Source: Clostridium sp. AM58-1XD
GTDB lineage: Bacteria > Bacillota > Clostridia > Lachnospirales > Lachnospiraceae
Assembly (NCBI RefSeq): GCF_003464085.1
Contig: NZ_QSDR01000009.1
Coordinates: forward strand, 73,974 to 137,973
DNA length: 64,000 nucleotides
Direction of reading: 5' to 3'
Shown piece after piece: positions 30,342 through 40,522 of this stretch. Both the position numbers and the translations under genes were made by a program. The stretch's first letter is position 1. Every line of letters begins with the position of its first letter. Under the pieces are notes generated by a model. The model was not told the origin of the DNA. It saw only the letters and a list, made by a program, of their open reading frames with translations, and made no database searches.

Positions 30342-31982
30342 TCATGCTGTTATTTCTGCCGCTCTTGCCAGGGCCTCGTCGATACACGAACAGAAATTCT
30401 CTTCTCCCGCCTCATGGCAGAATCCCGCCTTTTTCATGACGGACATCGGCTGTGCATTGACATGCGAAAAGATCAGTACGACATTTTCCTTCATACACTC
30501 ATTTCTCAGTTTTTTCAGGCTGTTAAGCGCTGTGATATCCATAGCCGGCACACTTCTCATCCTGAGAATCATCGCCCGCTTTCCGCTGTCGAATTTCAGC
30601 TTTCCAATCTTGTCCGCAATACCGAAAAACATGGGGCCTGTTATCTCAAATACCATGACGTGATCCGGCACATGTTTTAAGTCCCTGTTATCTTTTCCTT
30701 CTTCATAATCGTCCAGATACTCCCATTCCCGTACATCGGACACATCTGACATCCGCTTCATAAACAGCAGCGACGCCAGAATCAGTCCTACGCCGATCGC
30801 CACTACAAGATCGAAAACAACGGTGAGAACAAATGTCAGAAGGAGGACAAATGTATCGCTCTTCGGAGAGGTCCTAATGATTCCCAGAAAAGTGGACAGA
30901 CCGCTCATATTGTAAGCCACCATAAACAGGATAGCCGCAATGGCCGGCATGGGGATCAGCGCGGCATACGGCATTAACAGCACGAGAATCATTGTCAGAA
31001 CAACGGCGTGCACTATACCGGCCACAGGCGTTCTGCCTCCGTTTCTTACATTAGCTGCCGTCCTGGCAATCGCTCCTGTTGCCGGTATTCCTCCAAACAG
31101 CGCGGAACACGTATTGCCCACTCCTTGCGCTACGAGTTCCATGTTGGAATTGTGTTCTGCACCGATCATGCCATCTGCCACAACGCAGGAAAGCAGGGAC
31201 TCAATCGCTGCCAGGATTGCGATGGTAAATGCGTCCGGCAGTACGTTTTTGACCACATCATAGGAAATCTCCGGCAGGGCGAAGGAGGGCAGCGACGATG
31301 TTATCGTATATAAATCCCCGATTGTATTGACTTTCATACCTGCGCCTTTTACAAGAGCCGCGGCTGCGATGACCGCGATCAGGGACGGCGGTATCTTCTT
31401 AAAAAACTTCGGCCAGACGATCAGGATCGCCAGGGAAAGGATTCCCACCAGAAATGCCTGTACATTCCATGTGGCGATACAGCTGATGACTTCTTTCAGC
31501 TTTTCCATCGTTTCCACTGGAGAGCCGGAAAATGTAAGTCCTAAAAAATCCTTAATTTGTCCAATAGCAATTGTTACGGCAATTCCGGCCGTAAATCCGG
31601 CTGTAATCGTGTATGGAATAAATTTAATCATACTTCCCATTCTAAGAATGCCCATCAGAACGAGAATGATTCCTGCCAGGACAGTGGCTACAGCCAGGCC
31701 GTCCATTCCGTTTTTTGCTACAATTCCTGCTACAATCGATGCGAATGCGGCCGTCGGCCCTGCAATCTGTACTTTACTTCCCCCCAGGAATGAAATCACA
31801 AATCCTGCTACGATCGCCGTATAAAGCCCCTGCTCCGGCGTCACTCCCGATGCCAGCGCAAGAGCTATGGAAAGCGGCAGTGCAATAATCGCCACAATAA
31901 TACCAGAAACAAGATCCTTTGCAAACTGTTCCCCTGAATATCCTTTCATTGACAGAAACAGCTGCGGTGTTAATCCTTTCAT
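30342..31982 (-). CDS. SulP-family anion permease with STAS domain
   Basis: 546 residues. The N-terminal part has the SulP signature region (GIIVAIIALPLSIALALASGVTPEQGLYTAI) and about 10-12 membrane helices. The C-terminal STAS domain (about 440-546) includes MILRMRSVPAMDITALNSLKK. Members transport sulfate, bicarbonate or other anions; substrate unclear. GGGAGG lies upstream of the ATG. It stands alone between the RfbD-like gene and the ispH-rpsA terminator. Confidence 0.93.
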   Translation of the reverse strand: MKGLTPQLFLSMKGYSGEQFAKDLVSGIIVAIIALPLSIALALASGVTPEQGLYTAIVAGFVISFLGGSKVQIAGPTAAFASIVAGIVAKNGMDGLAVATVLAGIILVLMGILRMGSMIKFIPYTITAGFTAGIAVTIAIGQIKDFLGLTFSGSPVETMEKLKEVISCIATWNVQAFLVGILSLAILIVWPKFFKKIPPSLIAVIAAAALVKGAGMKVNTIGDLYTITSSLPSFALPEISYDVVKNVLPDAFTIAILAAIESLLSCVVADGMIGAEHNSNMELVAQGVGNTCSALFGGIPATGAIARTAANVRNGGRTPVAGIVHAVVLTMILVLLMPYAALIPMPAIAAILFMVAYNMSGLSTFLGIIRTSPKSDTFVLLLTFVLTVVFDLVVAIGVGLILASLLFMKRMSDVSDVREWEYLDDYEEGKDNRDLKHVPDHVMVFEITGPMFFGIADKIGKLKFDSGKRAMILRMRSVPAMDITALNSLKKLRNECMKENVVLIFSHVNAQPMSVMKKAGFCHEAGEENFCSCIDEALARAAEITA

Positions 31983-32026
31983 TACTCATATCCTCCCATT
32001 ATCTATCATTTCGTTCAGTAACACGC

Positions 32027-32058
32027 AAAAGGCTGCCAGAGCCTTCTGGCAGCCTTTT
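32027..32058. terminator. Terminator of the cmk-ispH/rpsA unit
   Basis: Perfect 14-bp inverted repeat AAAAGGCTGCCAGA / TCTGGCAGCCTTTT with a 4-nt loop, including A/T runs at both ends. It lies between the end of ispH-rpsA and the start of the sulP gene. Confidence 0.9.
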
Positions 32059-32074
32059 CCATCATAAAATATGA

Positions 32075-34066
32075 TTAGAAAGCATACAAGTATTTTTTTG
32101 CGTACGTATCAATTGCTTTTAAAAAAATACAATTAGTTCTCTTCTGTGTATCTCCGTCGTCATCTCTCTGCGGAGCTTCCAGTGCCTTCATGCTCAGACT
32201 GATCTTTCTGTCAGCTTCGTTGAAGTCAACAACCTGTGCTTCGATCTCCTGTCCGATTGAAAGAACATCGGATGGTTTATCTACGTGATTTCTGGAAATC
32301 TGGGATACGTGAAGCAGGGCATCCACTCCTGGCTCCAGCTCAACGAATGCGCCGAAATCAGTCATACGTGCAACTCTGCCGTAAACGATATTGCCTGCTG
32401 CATACTTCTCAGCTGCATTTACCCATGGATTTGTTTCCGGGAATTTAAGGCTCAGAGCGATCTTGTCTCCGTTGATATCCTTGATCAGAGTCTTAACCTT
32501 ATCTCCGCTCTTGAATACCTTCTTAGGACTCTCCACTCTTCCCCAGCTCATCTCAGAGATATGAAGCAGTCCGTCTGCGCCGCCGAGATCGATGAATGCA
32601 CCGAAATCTGTTACGTTCTTAACTGTACCTTCTACCGTATCTCCAACCTGGATCTTCTCAAATAATTCCTTCTGAAGTTCCGCCTTCTTAGCTACGAGAA
32701 GCTGTCTGCGGTCGCCGATAATTCTTCTTCTCTTAGGATTGAACTCTGTGATAACGAATTCGATCTCCTGATCTTTGTACTTGGATAAATCTCTCTCGTA
32801 AGAGTCGGATACAAGGCTTGCCGGGATAAAGATTCTGGTCTCTTCCACGATTACGCTTAAACCGCCGTCCAGAACCTGAGCCACCTTAGCCGTAAGAACT
32901 TCCTGGTTATTGAAAGCTTCTTCCAGTCTCTTGTTGCCCTTCTCTGCTGCAAGTCTTCTGTAAGACAGAGCAACCTGGCCTTCTCCGTCATTTACCTTTA
33001 CAACTTTTGCGTCCATCTCGTCGCCTACGGAAACGAGCTTGGTCAAGTCTGCGTTCGAATCTGTCGTATATTCGCTGCGTGTAATGATACCGTCCGATTT
33101 ATATCCAATATTCAAAACGATTTCATCTTCTTTAACATCGATAACTTTACCAGTTACGACCTCTCCTGAACGTATAGTCTTTAATGATTCCTCTAACATT
33201 TGTTCAAAACTCAATTCTGACATAACAGTATGAACCTCCTCGATAATATAATTTGGGGTAGACGCCCCCGCTGTTATACCTACGTTGCGCACAGAACTTA
33301 AACATTCAGGATTGAAATCGCCTAGTGTCTGAATAAAGTACGTATTGTTACATTCCTTCCGGCAAATATCATAAAGCTTCTGGGTGTTGGAACTGTTCTT
33401 TCCACCGATGACTATCATGGCATCTACTTTCGAAGCAATTTCTTTTGCCTCCACCTGTCTCTCCTGTGTTGCATTGCAAATCGTATTTAAAACACATATA
33501 TCATAACGCTTTTTCAAAAATATTTCAACTAAATCTTGAAATTTATTGTAATTAAATGTCGTCTGTGAAACGATGCACAGCTTTTCTCCGTCGGGAAAAC
33601 TTAATTTGTCCGCCGCTTCCGGAGAATCTACTACGAATGTCCGTCTGTCGCCCCATCCCTTAATTCCTTCCACTTCCGGATGGTTCTCATTGCCGATGAT
33701 AATTACGCGCCTTCCGGCGGCATTCTGCTCTTCTACGATCCTGTGGATCTTTTTTACAAAGGGACACGTGGCATCCACCACTTCGATTCCGTCCCTGTCC
33801 AGCAGTTCATAGATGCGCCTGCTCACGCCGTGAGAACGGATAATCACCGTCCCTTCTGAAAGGCTGCTCAGCTCCTCTTCCGTATCGATCACCGTGACTC
33901 CCTTGTCTTCCAGGTCGCGCACGACTTCTTCGTTGTGAATAATCGGGCCGAATGTGTATATCTTCTTTCCGTCTGCTTTTCCCGCCTCGATCTGCTCGTA
34001 CACCCTGTCAACCGCCCTTTTTACTCCGAAGCAGAATCCGGCGGTTTTCGCTACCGTAACACTCAT
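32075..34066 (-). CDS. ispH: IspH-ribosomal protein S1 fusion (HMB-PP reductase / S1 repeats)
   Basis: One open frame joins IspH (about 1-285) to four S1 RNA-binding repeats (about 300-640). IspH cysteines are in GFCFGVKRAV, DATCPFVKK and NTICNATQERQ, which hold the 4Fe-4S cluster for the last step of isoprenoid precursor synthesis. The S1 part includes VTDFGAFIDLGGADGLLHIS and MTDFGAFVELEPGVDALLHVS. The fusion is known in Clostridia. As given the chain ends oddly (...QKRTNCIFLKAIDTYAKKYLYAF); restoring one base near 32149-32152 gives ...DDDGDYTEEN and a stop at 32133. It overlaps cmk by 4 nt. Confidence 0.94.
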   Translation of the reverse strand: MSVTVAKTAGFCFGVKRAVDRVYEQIEAGKADGKKIYTFGPIIHNEEVVRDLEDKGVTVIDTEEELSSLSEGTVIIRSHGVSRRIYELLDRDGIEVVDATCPFVKKIHRIVEEQNAAGRRVIIIGNENHPEVEGIKGWGDRRTFVVDSPEAADKLSFPDGEKLCIVSQTTFNYNKFQDLVEIFLKKRYDICVLNTICNATQERQVEAKEIASKVDAMIVIGGKNSSNTQKLYDICRKECNNTYFIQTLGDFNPECLSSVRNVGITAGASTPNYIIEEVHTVMSELSFEQMLEESLKTIRSGEVVTGKVIDVKEDEIVLNIGYKSDGIITRSEYTTDSNADLTKLVSVGDEMDAKVVKVNDGEGQVALSYRRLAAEKGNKRLEEAFNNQEVLTAKVAQVLDGGLSVIVEETRIFIPASLVSDSYERDLSKYKDQEIEFVITEFNPKRRRIIGDRRQLLVAKKAELQKELFEKIQVGDTVEGTVKNVTDFGAFIDLGGADGLLHISEMSWGRVESPKKVFKSGDKVKTLIKDINGDKIALSLKFPETNPWVNAAEKYAAGNIVYGRVARMTDFGAFVELEPGVDALLHVSQISRNHVDKPSDVLSIGQEIEAQVVDFNEADRKISLSMKALEAPQRDDDGDTQKRTNCIFLKAIDTYAKKYLYAF

Positions 34067-34758
34067 ACGCCCAATTCCCCGAGACCGTGTTCTTTTGCTA
34101 TTTCCACAATCCTCGCCGCAACCTCTTCAATCGTCATCTCGGAGGCGTCTACCAGGACTGCATCCTCTGCCTGTTTGAGAGGAGCGATCTCCCTGCTCAT
34201 GTCACGGCGGTCCCTTTCTATTATATCTTGCTCAATTTCTTCAAGATTACACCTGATTCCTTTTTCAATCAGTTCTTTATGGCGCCTTTCGGCCCGTACC
34301 CTGCTGCTGGCTGTCAGATAGATCTTCGTATCCGCATGAGGCAATACGCAGGTTCCGATATCCCTTCCATCCATAATGACGTTCTCTCTGGCCGCCATAT
34401 CCTGCTGAAGCTCCAGAAGCTTTTCCCTGACCGGACGGTACGCGGATACGGCCGAAGCCATATTCCCCACCTCTTCCGTGCGGATCAGCCCGGATACATT
34501 TTCCCCGTTTAAATACACCTGCTGCACGCCGTCCTCATAGCTGATCGTGATCGCGATCTCTGCACATGCCGCGGCTACGGAAACCTCGTCGTCCGCAGAA
34601 ATGTTCTTTCTCAGAAAATACAGAGCCATGGAACGGTACATCGCCCCCGTATCCACGTAGATAAAATTCAGTTCTTTTGCCACCTTTTTTGCAATCGTAC
34701 TCTTTCCGGCACCTGCCGGACCATCGACTGCAATATTATATGTTTTGCCCATGACCAT
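34063..34758 (-). CDS. cmk: Cytidylate kinase
   Basis: The 231-residue kinase phosphorylates CMP/dCMP. It has the P-loop DGPAGAGKSTIAKKVA, the YVDTGAMYR segment, and the lid region DRRDMSREIAPL. The start at 34758 has AGGAG 5 nt upstream; an ATG two codons later is less well placed. Its stop overlaps the ispH start by 4 nt (ATGA-type), and it follows the BaiN-like gene closely. This cmk-ispH-rpsA order is conserved among clostridia. Confidence 0.95.
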   Translation of the reverse strand: MVMGKTYNIAVDGPAGAGKSTIAKKVAKELNFIYVDTGAMYRSMALYFLRKNISADDEVSVAAACAEIAITISYEDGVQQVYLNGENVSGLIRTEEVGNMASAVSAYRPVREKLLELQQDMAARENVIMDGRDIGTCVLPHADTKIYLTASSRVRAERRHKELIEKGIRCNLEEIEQDIIERDRRDMSREIAPLKQAEDAVLVDASEMTIEEVAARIVEIAKEHGLGELGV

Positions 34759-34801
34759 TTATTCTCCTGACTCTTCTGTTTTATACATTTTATATGTTTT
34801 T

Positions 34802-36039
34802 TTACTTGTTTCCTGCCGCCAGACCAGCCGCCCATCCCGTAGACCATGCAAACTGCAGGTTAAACCCGCCCGTTACTCCATCCACGTCCAGAACCTCTCC
34901 CGCAAAATAAAGGCCGGGGACTTTCTTCGCTTCCATAGTAGACGGATTGATCTCCTTAACCGATACGCCGCCCTGTGTGACGATCGCTTCATTATATCCC
35001 CGCAGACCGGTGACGGTCAGCCGGAAATCCTTCGTCGCCTCAATCAGCCTCTGGCGTTCTTCCCTCGTAATTTCATTGACCTTCTTTTCCGGTGCAATTC
35101 CCGACCGTTCCACCATAACAGGGATCATCTTGGACGGATACAGACCTCCCAGTGAGTTTTTAAACTGCTTGTTGAGCAGCGGCTCGAATTCCCGCAGAAG
35201 TCTGGCATCCAGCTGTTCTTTCGTCAAAGCCGGTTTTAAATCGATAGAGAGAACCAGGTTCTCCTTTTTCAACGCTTTGGCCGCATAGCTGCTGGCGCTA
35301 AGGAGCACAGGACCGCTGACCCCGAAATGAGTAAAAAGCATTTCCCCGAATTCCCGGTACAGCACCTTTTTCCCCCTGTACAGTTTGATTTCTATATTTT
35401 TTAACGAAAGTCCCTGAAGTTCCTTCACCACGCTTTCCGCCGTTTCAAAAGGCACGAGAGCGGGAGACAGCTCTGTTACGGCGAGTCCGGCCGCTTTTGC
35501 AAAACGGTAGCCGTCTCCCGTAGATCCGGTGGTCGGATAAGAAAGTCCGCCGGTCGCAACGATCACCGCGTCCCCGTATACTTTCTTGTGATTTCCGGAA
35601 AGCACGATTCCCCTGCATTCTCCGTCTTCCAGGATCAGCCCTTCCACTTCTTCGTGATAATGGATTTCTACGGAAAGTTCCCGGAGTTTCCCGGAAAATG
35701 CGCGGATCACGTCTGAAGATTTATCCGACACGGGAAATACCCTGTTACCCCGCTCCGTCTTGAGCGGGCAGCCTGCCGCTTCCACAAAGTCCATAACATC
35801 TTTGTTTGTAAAGGTGTAAATGCTGCTGTAAAGAAATTTCCCATTCGTCACCATGTTGGAAAACAGGTCCTCTGTTTCACAGCTGTTGGTCACATTGCAA
35901 CGGCCCTTGCCGGTAATATAGATCTTTTTTCCAAGCTTCTCATTTTTTTCATATATATGAACCTCATGGCCGCATCCGGCGGCGGCTGCTGCAGCCGCCA
36001 TTCCGGCGGCGCCGCTCCTATAATTACGATTCTGCCCAT
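34802..36039 (-). CDS. BaiN/HI0933-family flavoprotein, frameshifted near the start in this sequence
   Basis: A NAD(P)/FAD-dependent protein of the HI0933/YhiN family. The body is one long frame with the family segment YITGKGRCNVTNS, ATGGLSYPTTGSTGDGY, and the C-terminal GLYFAGEVLDVDGVTGGFNLQ signature. The true N-terminus, MGRIVIIGA, lies in another frame; its FAD motif is cut at 36009-36015. Inserting one G (GCGGCGCC to GCGGGCGCC) gives IIGAGAAGMAAAAAAAG and a 412-residue protein. AAGGAAA precedes ATG 36039. Related proteins reduce bile-acid intermediates in some gut bacteria, but the in vivo role of most members is unknown. Confidence 0.85.
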
Positions 36040-36113
36040 TTTTCGTTTCCTTTTCCTGGTTTGTTTTTTTTGTAATATTTCTTTTATATGTTTGACCCGG
36101 CGGAATGAAGAAA

Positions 36114-36230
36114 GAGGCTGTTGCAAAAAGAAAAGAGCAGCGCCCTCGATACCAGCTGCAGTGACTTGGCCACTGCCTTGGAACGGAATCCGGTATCGGG
36201 GCATGTCTTACTTTACTTTACAACACCCTC
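36114..36230. repeat. Nested inverted-repeat element, MITE-like or structured RNA
   Basis: Outer imperfect arms GAGGCTGTTGCAAA (36114-36127) and the complement ending at 36230 enclose a second stem (CGATACC 36147-36153 / GGTATCG 36192-36198 extended by C/G pairs). An inner stem GCAGTG (36158-36163) / CACTGC (36171-36176) lies inside. GC-rich, 117 bp, downstream of lysC. It could be a small non-autonomous mobile repeat or a complex terminator. Confidence 0.45.
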
Positions 36231-36305
36231 TTCTGAATTAAGCTTTCCGATCAAACCTCTGCGTTATAGTATAAACGGATGCCTCTTAAAAGTCCAGTAT
36301 GTTTC

Positions 36306-37624
36306 CTACAGTTCTGTCGTGATGAAAATGTCATAGATCGCCTGGATCGCATTTTCAAAATCAGAGTTTTTAACGCCTACAATAATATTGGTCTCGCTGG
36401 AGCCCTGGTCAATCATCTTTACGTTGACCCTGGCATGTGCCAGCGCCGAAAAAATTCTTCCGGCTGTACCTCTGTTGCCCCTCATCCCGCGGCCAACGAC
36501 GGCGATCAGGGCCAGGTCGGATTCCAGATCGATGAAGTCCGGCTGTACCGCTCTGTGGATACCGGAAATTACGGACTGTTCATGTTCTACAAATTCCGTC
36601 TGGTGTACGAAAACGGTCATCGTATCGATGCCGGACGGCATATGCTCAAAGGATATGCCTGATGCTCAAACACTTCCAGAACCTTGCGACAGAAGCCTAC
36701 TTCCGCATTCATCATGGCTTTTTCGATGTATACGGAGCAGAATCCCTTCTTTCCGGCAATGCCTGTAATGGTATATTTCGGCCTTCTGCAGGTGTTCTCT
36801 ACAATCAGAGTCCCCTTGTCCTCCGGCTTATTCGTATTGCGGATGTGAATTGGAATTCCTTCCTTTCTCACCGGGAAAATGGCGTCTTCATGGAGTACAC
36901 TGGCTCCCATATAGGAAAGCTCTCTCAGCTCCTTATACGTAATCGTCTCAATTACCTGGGGATCCTTAATCACCCTTGGATCACCTACCAGGAATCCCGA
37001 TACGTCGGTCCAGTTCTCGTACAAATCAGCATGAATTGCACGTGCGACGATGGAGCCTGTTATATCGGAACCGCCTCTGGAAAATGTGCGGATGCTTCCG
37101 TCAGGAGCCGAACCGTAAAAGCCGGGAATGACTGCCCTGTCCGTATTCTCCAGCCGTTCCGACAGTTCTCTGTCCGTCTCTTCTGCCAGGAAATTGCCGT
37201 TTTCATCGAAGAAAATGACGTCTGCCGCGTCTACAAATTCGTAGCCCAGATAGCTGGCCATCACGATGCCGTTGAGATATTCGCCGCGGGAAGCCGCGTA
37301 ATCTCTTCCCTTTCTGCCTGTAAAGTTCTCTTCGATCGTCTGGAATTCGTGGTCCAGATTCAGGTTCAGATTCAGCCCGTCGATGATTTCCTGATAACGG
37401 CCGGCTATCTTATCCAGAATCTTCTTATAGCTTTTTCCTTCGCTTGCAGCATCATAGCACTGGTAAAGCAGATCCGTAACCTTCTCGTCTTTGTCATTCC
37501 GCTTTCCAGGAGCAGAAGGAATTACATATCTTCTGCTCTTGTCCGAACGGATAATATCGCCTACTTTTTTAAACTGTCTCGCACTGGCAAGGGAACTGCC
37601 GCCAAATTTCACAACCGTCTTCAT
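36306..37624 (-). CDS. lysC: Aspartate kinase, frameshifted in this sequence
   Basis: A 439-residue monofunctional aspartokinase after repair of one break. N-terminal kinase motif VVKFGGSSLASARQF, catalytic-domain segments FSRGGSDITGSIVARA and SYMGASVLHEDAIFPV, then two ACT domains (CSVYIEKAMMN..., ALIAVVGRGMRGNRG). The frame breaks near 36657-36662 in FEHQ; CAGGCA to CAGGGCA restores QGISFEHMPSGIDTMT. The enzyme makes aspartyl phosphate for lysine, threonine, methionine and diaminopimelate; feedback control acts via the ACT domains. No lysine riboswitch is visible in the 162 bp upstream. Confidence 0.9.
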
Positions 37625-37786
37625 ACTATTCTCTCCTCAGATCCATAACTTTTGCCCATATTGCCAAAATCTGCCTGAAAATAAGGTTTTTACACAAGTC
37701 AGGACAATTTACGGGAAATCATATCGTATTTTGTTCCGGCTGTCAAGAGTTTTTCCATCACAAAGCGACACTTGTCCGCACAGCAG

Positions 37787-38374
37787 CTACACCCGTTCCA
37801 TTTCTTCTTCAATCTGTTTCTCACAGGAACGCATAGCCAGAATCGTTTTCTCCATCAGCTCTTCCAGCGTCCATCCAAGACGGTCTGCCCCTGTCTTTAT
37901 GATGTCACGGGAACATCCTGCTGCGAATCTCTTGTCCTTGAACTTCTTTTTCAGGCTGGATACCTCCAAGTCGGCCGCGCTTTTCGAAGGCCGCATTCTT
38001 ACTGCGGCACCGATCAGTCCTGTAAGCTCGTCCGCTGCGAACATCACCTTCTCCATCTCATGTTCCGGCTCCACATCGGAACATATTCCATATCCATGGC
38101 TGCAGACTGCGTGGACAAGGTCTTCTTCCGCATTGATTTCCGCCAGAAGTTCAGGTGCCTTTTTACAATGCTCTTCCGGATATTTTTCGAAATCCACATC
38201 GTGCAAAAGGCCTGCCAGCCCCCAGAACTCCTCTTCCTCGCCATATCCCATCTCTCCGGCGTACCATCTCATAACCGCCTCTACCGTCAGAGCATGAAGA
38301 ATATGGAACGGCTCCTGATTATATTTTTTTACCAGCGCCATCGCTGCTTCTCTTGTAACTGCTGTTTTTTTCAT
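37787..38374 (-). CDS. HD-domain (HDIG) phosphohydrolase family protein
   Basis: 195 residues with a metal-binding HD pattern: H24 in PFHILHALTVE, LLHDVDFEKYPEEH, and later HAVCSHGYG. This matches HDIG-type hydrolases used on nucleotides or phosphorylated signals. Substrate unknown. AAAGGA lies 8 nt before the ATG. It sits between the DUF523 gene and lysC on the same strand; only 16 bp separate it from the DUF523 gene. Confidence 0.88.
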   Translation of the reverse strand: MKKTAVTREAAMALVKKYNQEPFHILHALTVEAVMRWYAGEMGYGEEEEFWGLAGLLHDVDFEKYPEEHCKKAPELLAEINAEEDLVHAVCSHGYGICSDVEPEHEMEKVMFAADELTGLIGAAVRMRPSKSAADLEVSSLKKKFKDKRFAAGCSRDIIKTGADRLGWTLEELMEKTILAMRSCEKQIEEEMERV

Positions 38375-38390
38375 TGGTTTTAATCCTTTC

Positions 38391-38845
38391 TTACTTTCTT
38401 AATTTCTCTTTCAGGAGGGAGATGCTGCTTTCTCCCACCACTTCGATTCCCTTCTTGAGGAACCGTTCTGCCGTAATTCCGTTTCCTGGCACCAGCCGTC
38501 CTCCGAAGGTGCCGTCATGGATCTGTCCGCAGCCGCAGGACGGACTGCGCTCTTTCAGCAGAGCGTACCTGCATCCAAAGAATTCAGCTGCCTTCAAAGC
38601 CTCCTCTGCGCCCTTCCTGTAGCTCTCCGTGACATCGCAGCCGCTGCACGTGATCACTCTGCCGTCGCGAATCTCAGCCGGATCCCTGGGCGTTCTAAGG
38701 CTCCCAGCTGCTCCGGACAGACCGGAACAAGGTGGCACAGTTTTCCGATCTCTTCAATACCATCATATTTTTTCGCTTTTCCGTCATACCGGCAGCGCAG
38801 TCCCAGAAGGCACGCGCTCACCAGCACAGTTTCTGTCTTATCCAT
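38391..38845 (-). CDS. DUF523 family protein, frameshifted in this sequence
   Basis: Two overlapping pieces reconstruct a 151-residue DUF523 protein. N-terminal VSACLLGLRCRYDGKAK and VCPEQLG continue, after a break near 38703-38708, into LRTPRDPAEIRDGRV, then the cysteine motif LKERSPSCGCGQIHDGTF. Inserting one G (GGAGCC to GGAGGCC) restores LGGLRTPRDPAE. The conserved cysteines suggest metal binding or catalysis, but the function of the family is unknown. AGGGGGTG lies upstream of the ATG. Confidence 0.85.
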
Positions 38846-38987
38846 TCAGCACCCCCTTTTTCTTTCCGGTTATTATATCGCGTTTTTCCGACGTTATCAA
38901 TAGCAGGTATTTTTTGCGATTTTACATCCCCAATTTTCGTTCTGAACATATATATAAAATATATCCTATTCTAAAGGAGCAATCATC

Positions 38988-40397
38988 ATGCTGGAAACTG
39001 CCATTACGCTGACTCCGCTTCATTATTTGTATATAATTGGCGTTATTGTCATCCTTACGGTCATGATTCTCAAAAAGGACACGCCGGCCGTCTGCATCGG
39101 TTTTTTGTTTCTCATCGGTGCAGTCGGACTTGGAAGCATTATCGGCGGCGTTCAGGTTGTATTCAACTCCATCCTCTACGCCGCGATTCAGTTCATGGAA
39201 ATCATTGCCACAATCGCCCTCGTCACAGCTCTTTCAAAATGCCTTATGGATCTTGGAAGCGACTATCTGCTCATGACCCCCATGTCCAAGGTAATGAAAA
39301 CTCCGCAGGTCACATGGTGGATCCTTGGGTTGACCATGCTCATCTTCTCCCTGTTCTTATGGCCTTCCCCGTCTGTCGCCCTCGTCGGAGCCATTATGCT
39401 CCCATTTGCCGTGAGGGCCGGCCTGAAGCCGCTGGCTGCTGCCATGGCCATGAATCTCTTCGGCCACGGAATTGCGCTGAGCTATGATTTCGTCATTCAG
39501 GGAGCTCCCGCTATATCTGCCGGCGCTGCAGGGATTGACGCTTCGCAGATTCTCAGTGAAGGAAAATACATTTTCTGGGCCATGGGCGCCGTAACCGTCA
39601 TTTCAGCCTTTCTTCTCAACAGAAAATCCATGGCTTTCTCAGAAGAAAATCCGGCTCTTCACGCTCTGACAGCCGATGAAGAGGAGGAAATTCCGGATAT
39701 TCCGGAAGACTCCGGAAGGCTGAAAAAAGCTGCTGTCATTCTGGCCATTCTCACTCCTGCCGCTTTCCTGTGCGACATCATCTTCATGGTTGTCTTCCAC
39801 TTAAACGGCGGTGATGCTACGAGTATCGTATCAGGAACTGCCGTACTGCTCATGTGCGCAGGCGCAGTTCTCGGGTTCCAGAAAAGAGCTCTGGAAAAGG
39901 TAACGGATTATTTGACCGACGGTTTTCTGTTCGCTATCAAAATCTTTGCTCCCGTTATCGTTATCGGAGCATTTTTCTTTTTAGGCGGCGAAGGCATCGG
40001 CCAGATCATGGGCGATTCATTTGCCGGAAATGGAATCATGAATGACTGGGCCGTATGGCTGGCTCACAACGCGCCTATGAACAAATATATGGCTGCCCTG
40101 ATCGAACTGATCGTAGGCGGCCTCACCGGCCTGGACGGCTCCGGCTTCTCAGGGCTGCCGCTTACCGGTTCTCTCGCAAACACCTTCGGTTCCGCCGTTG
40201 GGGCTTCCGTACCGGTGCTCGCTTCTCTCGGCCAGATTGCCGCCATCTTCGTAGGAGGAGGCACGATTGTTCCCTGGGGCATTATCCCTGTAGCAGCCAT
40301 TTGCAATGTCAGCCCGCTGGAACTGGCTAGGAAGAATCTGGTTCCTGTATTTATCGGATTCACAGCCGCTTTCATCGTCGCCTGCTTCCTTCTCTAG
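38988..40397 (+). CDS. Multipass membrane transporter, substrate unknown
   Basis: A 469-residue protein with about 11-12 hydrophobic segments. It resembles ion-transporter-superfamily permeases in overall layout: two halves, each with a glycine-rich re-entrant loop (AMNLFGHGIALSYDFVIQG and GGLTGLDGSGFSGLPLTGS). An acidic loop (TADEEEEIPDIPEDS) sits between the halves near 225-245. I do not recognise the exact family. AAAGGAG lies 8 nt upstream of the ATG. The asparagine synthetase gene follows 125 bp downstream on the same strand, possibly as a partner. Confidence 0.75.
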   Translation: MLETAITLTPLHYLYIIGVIVILTVMILKKDTPAVCIGFLFLIGAVGLGSIIGGVQVVFNSILYAAIQFMEIIATIALVTALSKCLMDLGSDYLLMTPMSKVMKTPQVTWWILGLTMLIFSLFLWPSPSVALVGAIMLPFAVRAGLKPLAAAMAMNLFGHGIALSYDFVIQGAPAISAGAAGIDASQILSEGKYIFWAMGAVTVISAFLLNRKSMAFSEENPALHALTADEEEEIPDIPEDSGRLKKAAVILAILTPAAFLCDIIFMVVFHLNGGDATSIVSGTAVLLMCAGAVLGFQKRALEKVTDYLTDGFLFAIKIFAPVIVIGAFFFLGGEGIGQIMGDSFAGNGIMNDWAVWLAHNAPMNKYMAALIELIVGGLTGLDGSGFSGLPLTGSLANTFGSAVGASVPVLASLGQIAAIFVGGGTIVPWGIIPVAAICNVSPLELARKNLVPVFIGFTAAFIVACFLL

Positions 40398-40522
40398 GAC
40401 ATTTGGAACAAAGAGTTCCCCTGCGGAACTCCCGCTTCGGAGCGCGGCCGGTTCTACGGCCATACTCCCTCTGCGGGAAACGCTTTTTTCAGAAATAAAC
40501 AAACATATAAGGAGATGTATTT

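Noticed and set aside
36662..37648. 328-codon plus-strand frame
   Set aside because: Antisense to lysC and without family features.
37625..37786. Lysine riboswitch upstream of lysC
   Set aside because: Only 162 bp, with no L-box core pairing or terminator visible.
40398..40522. T-box leader upstream of asnB
   Set aside because: A small GAGTTCC/GGAACTC hairpin is present, but there is no T-box consensus sequence and the region is too short.
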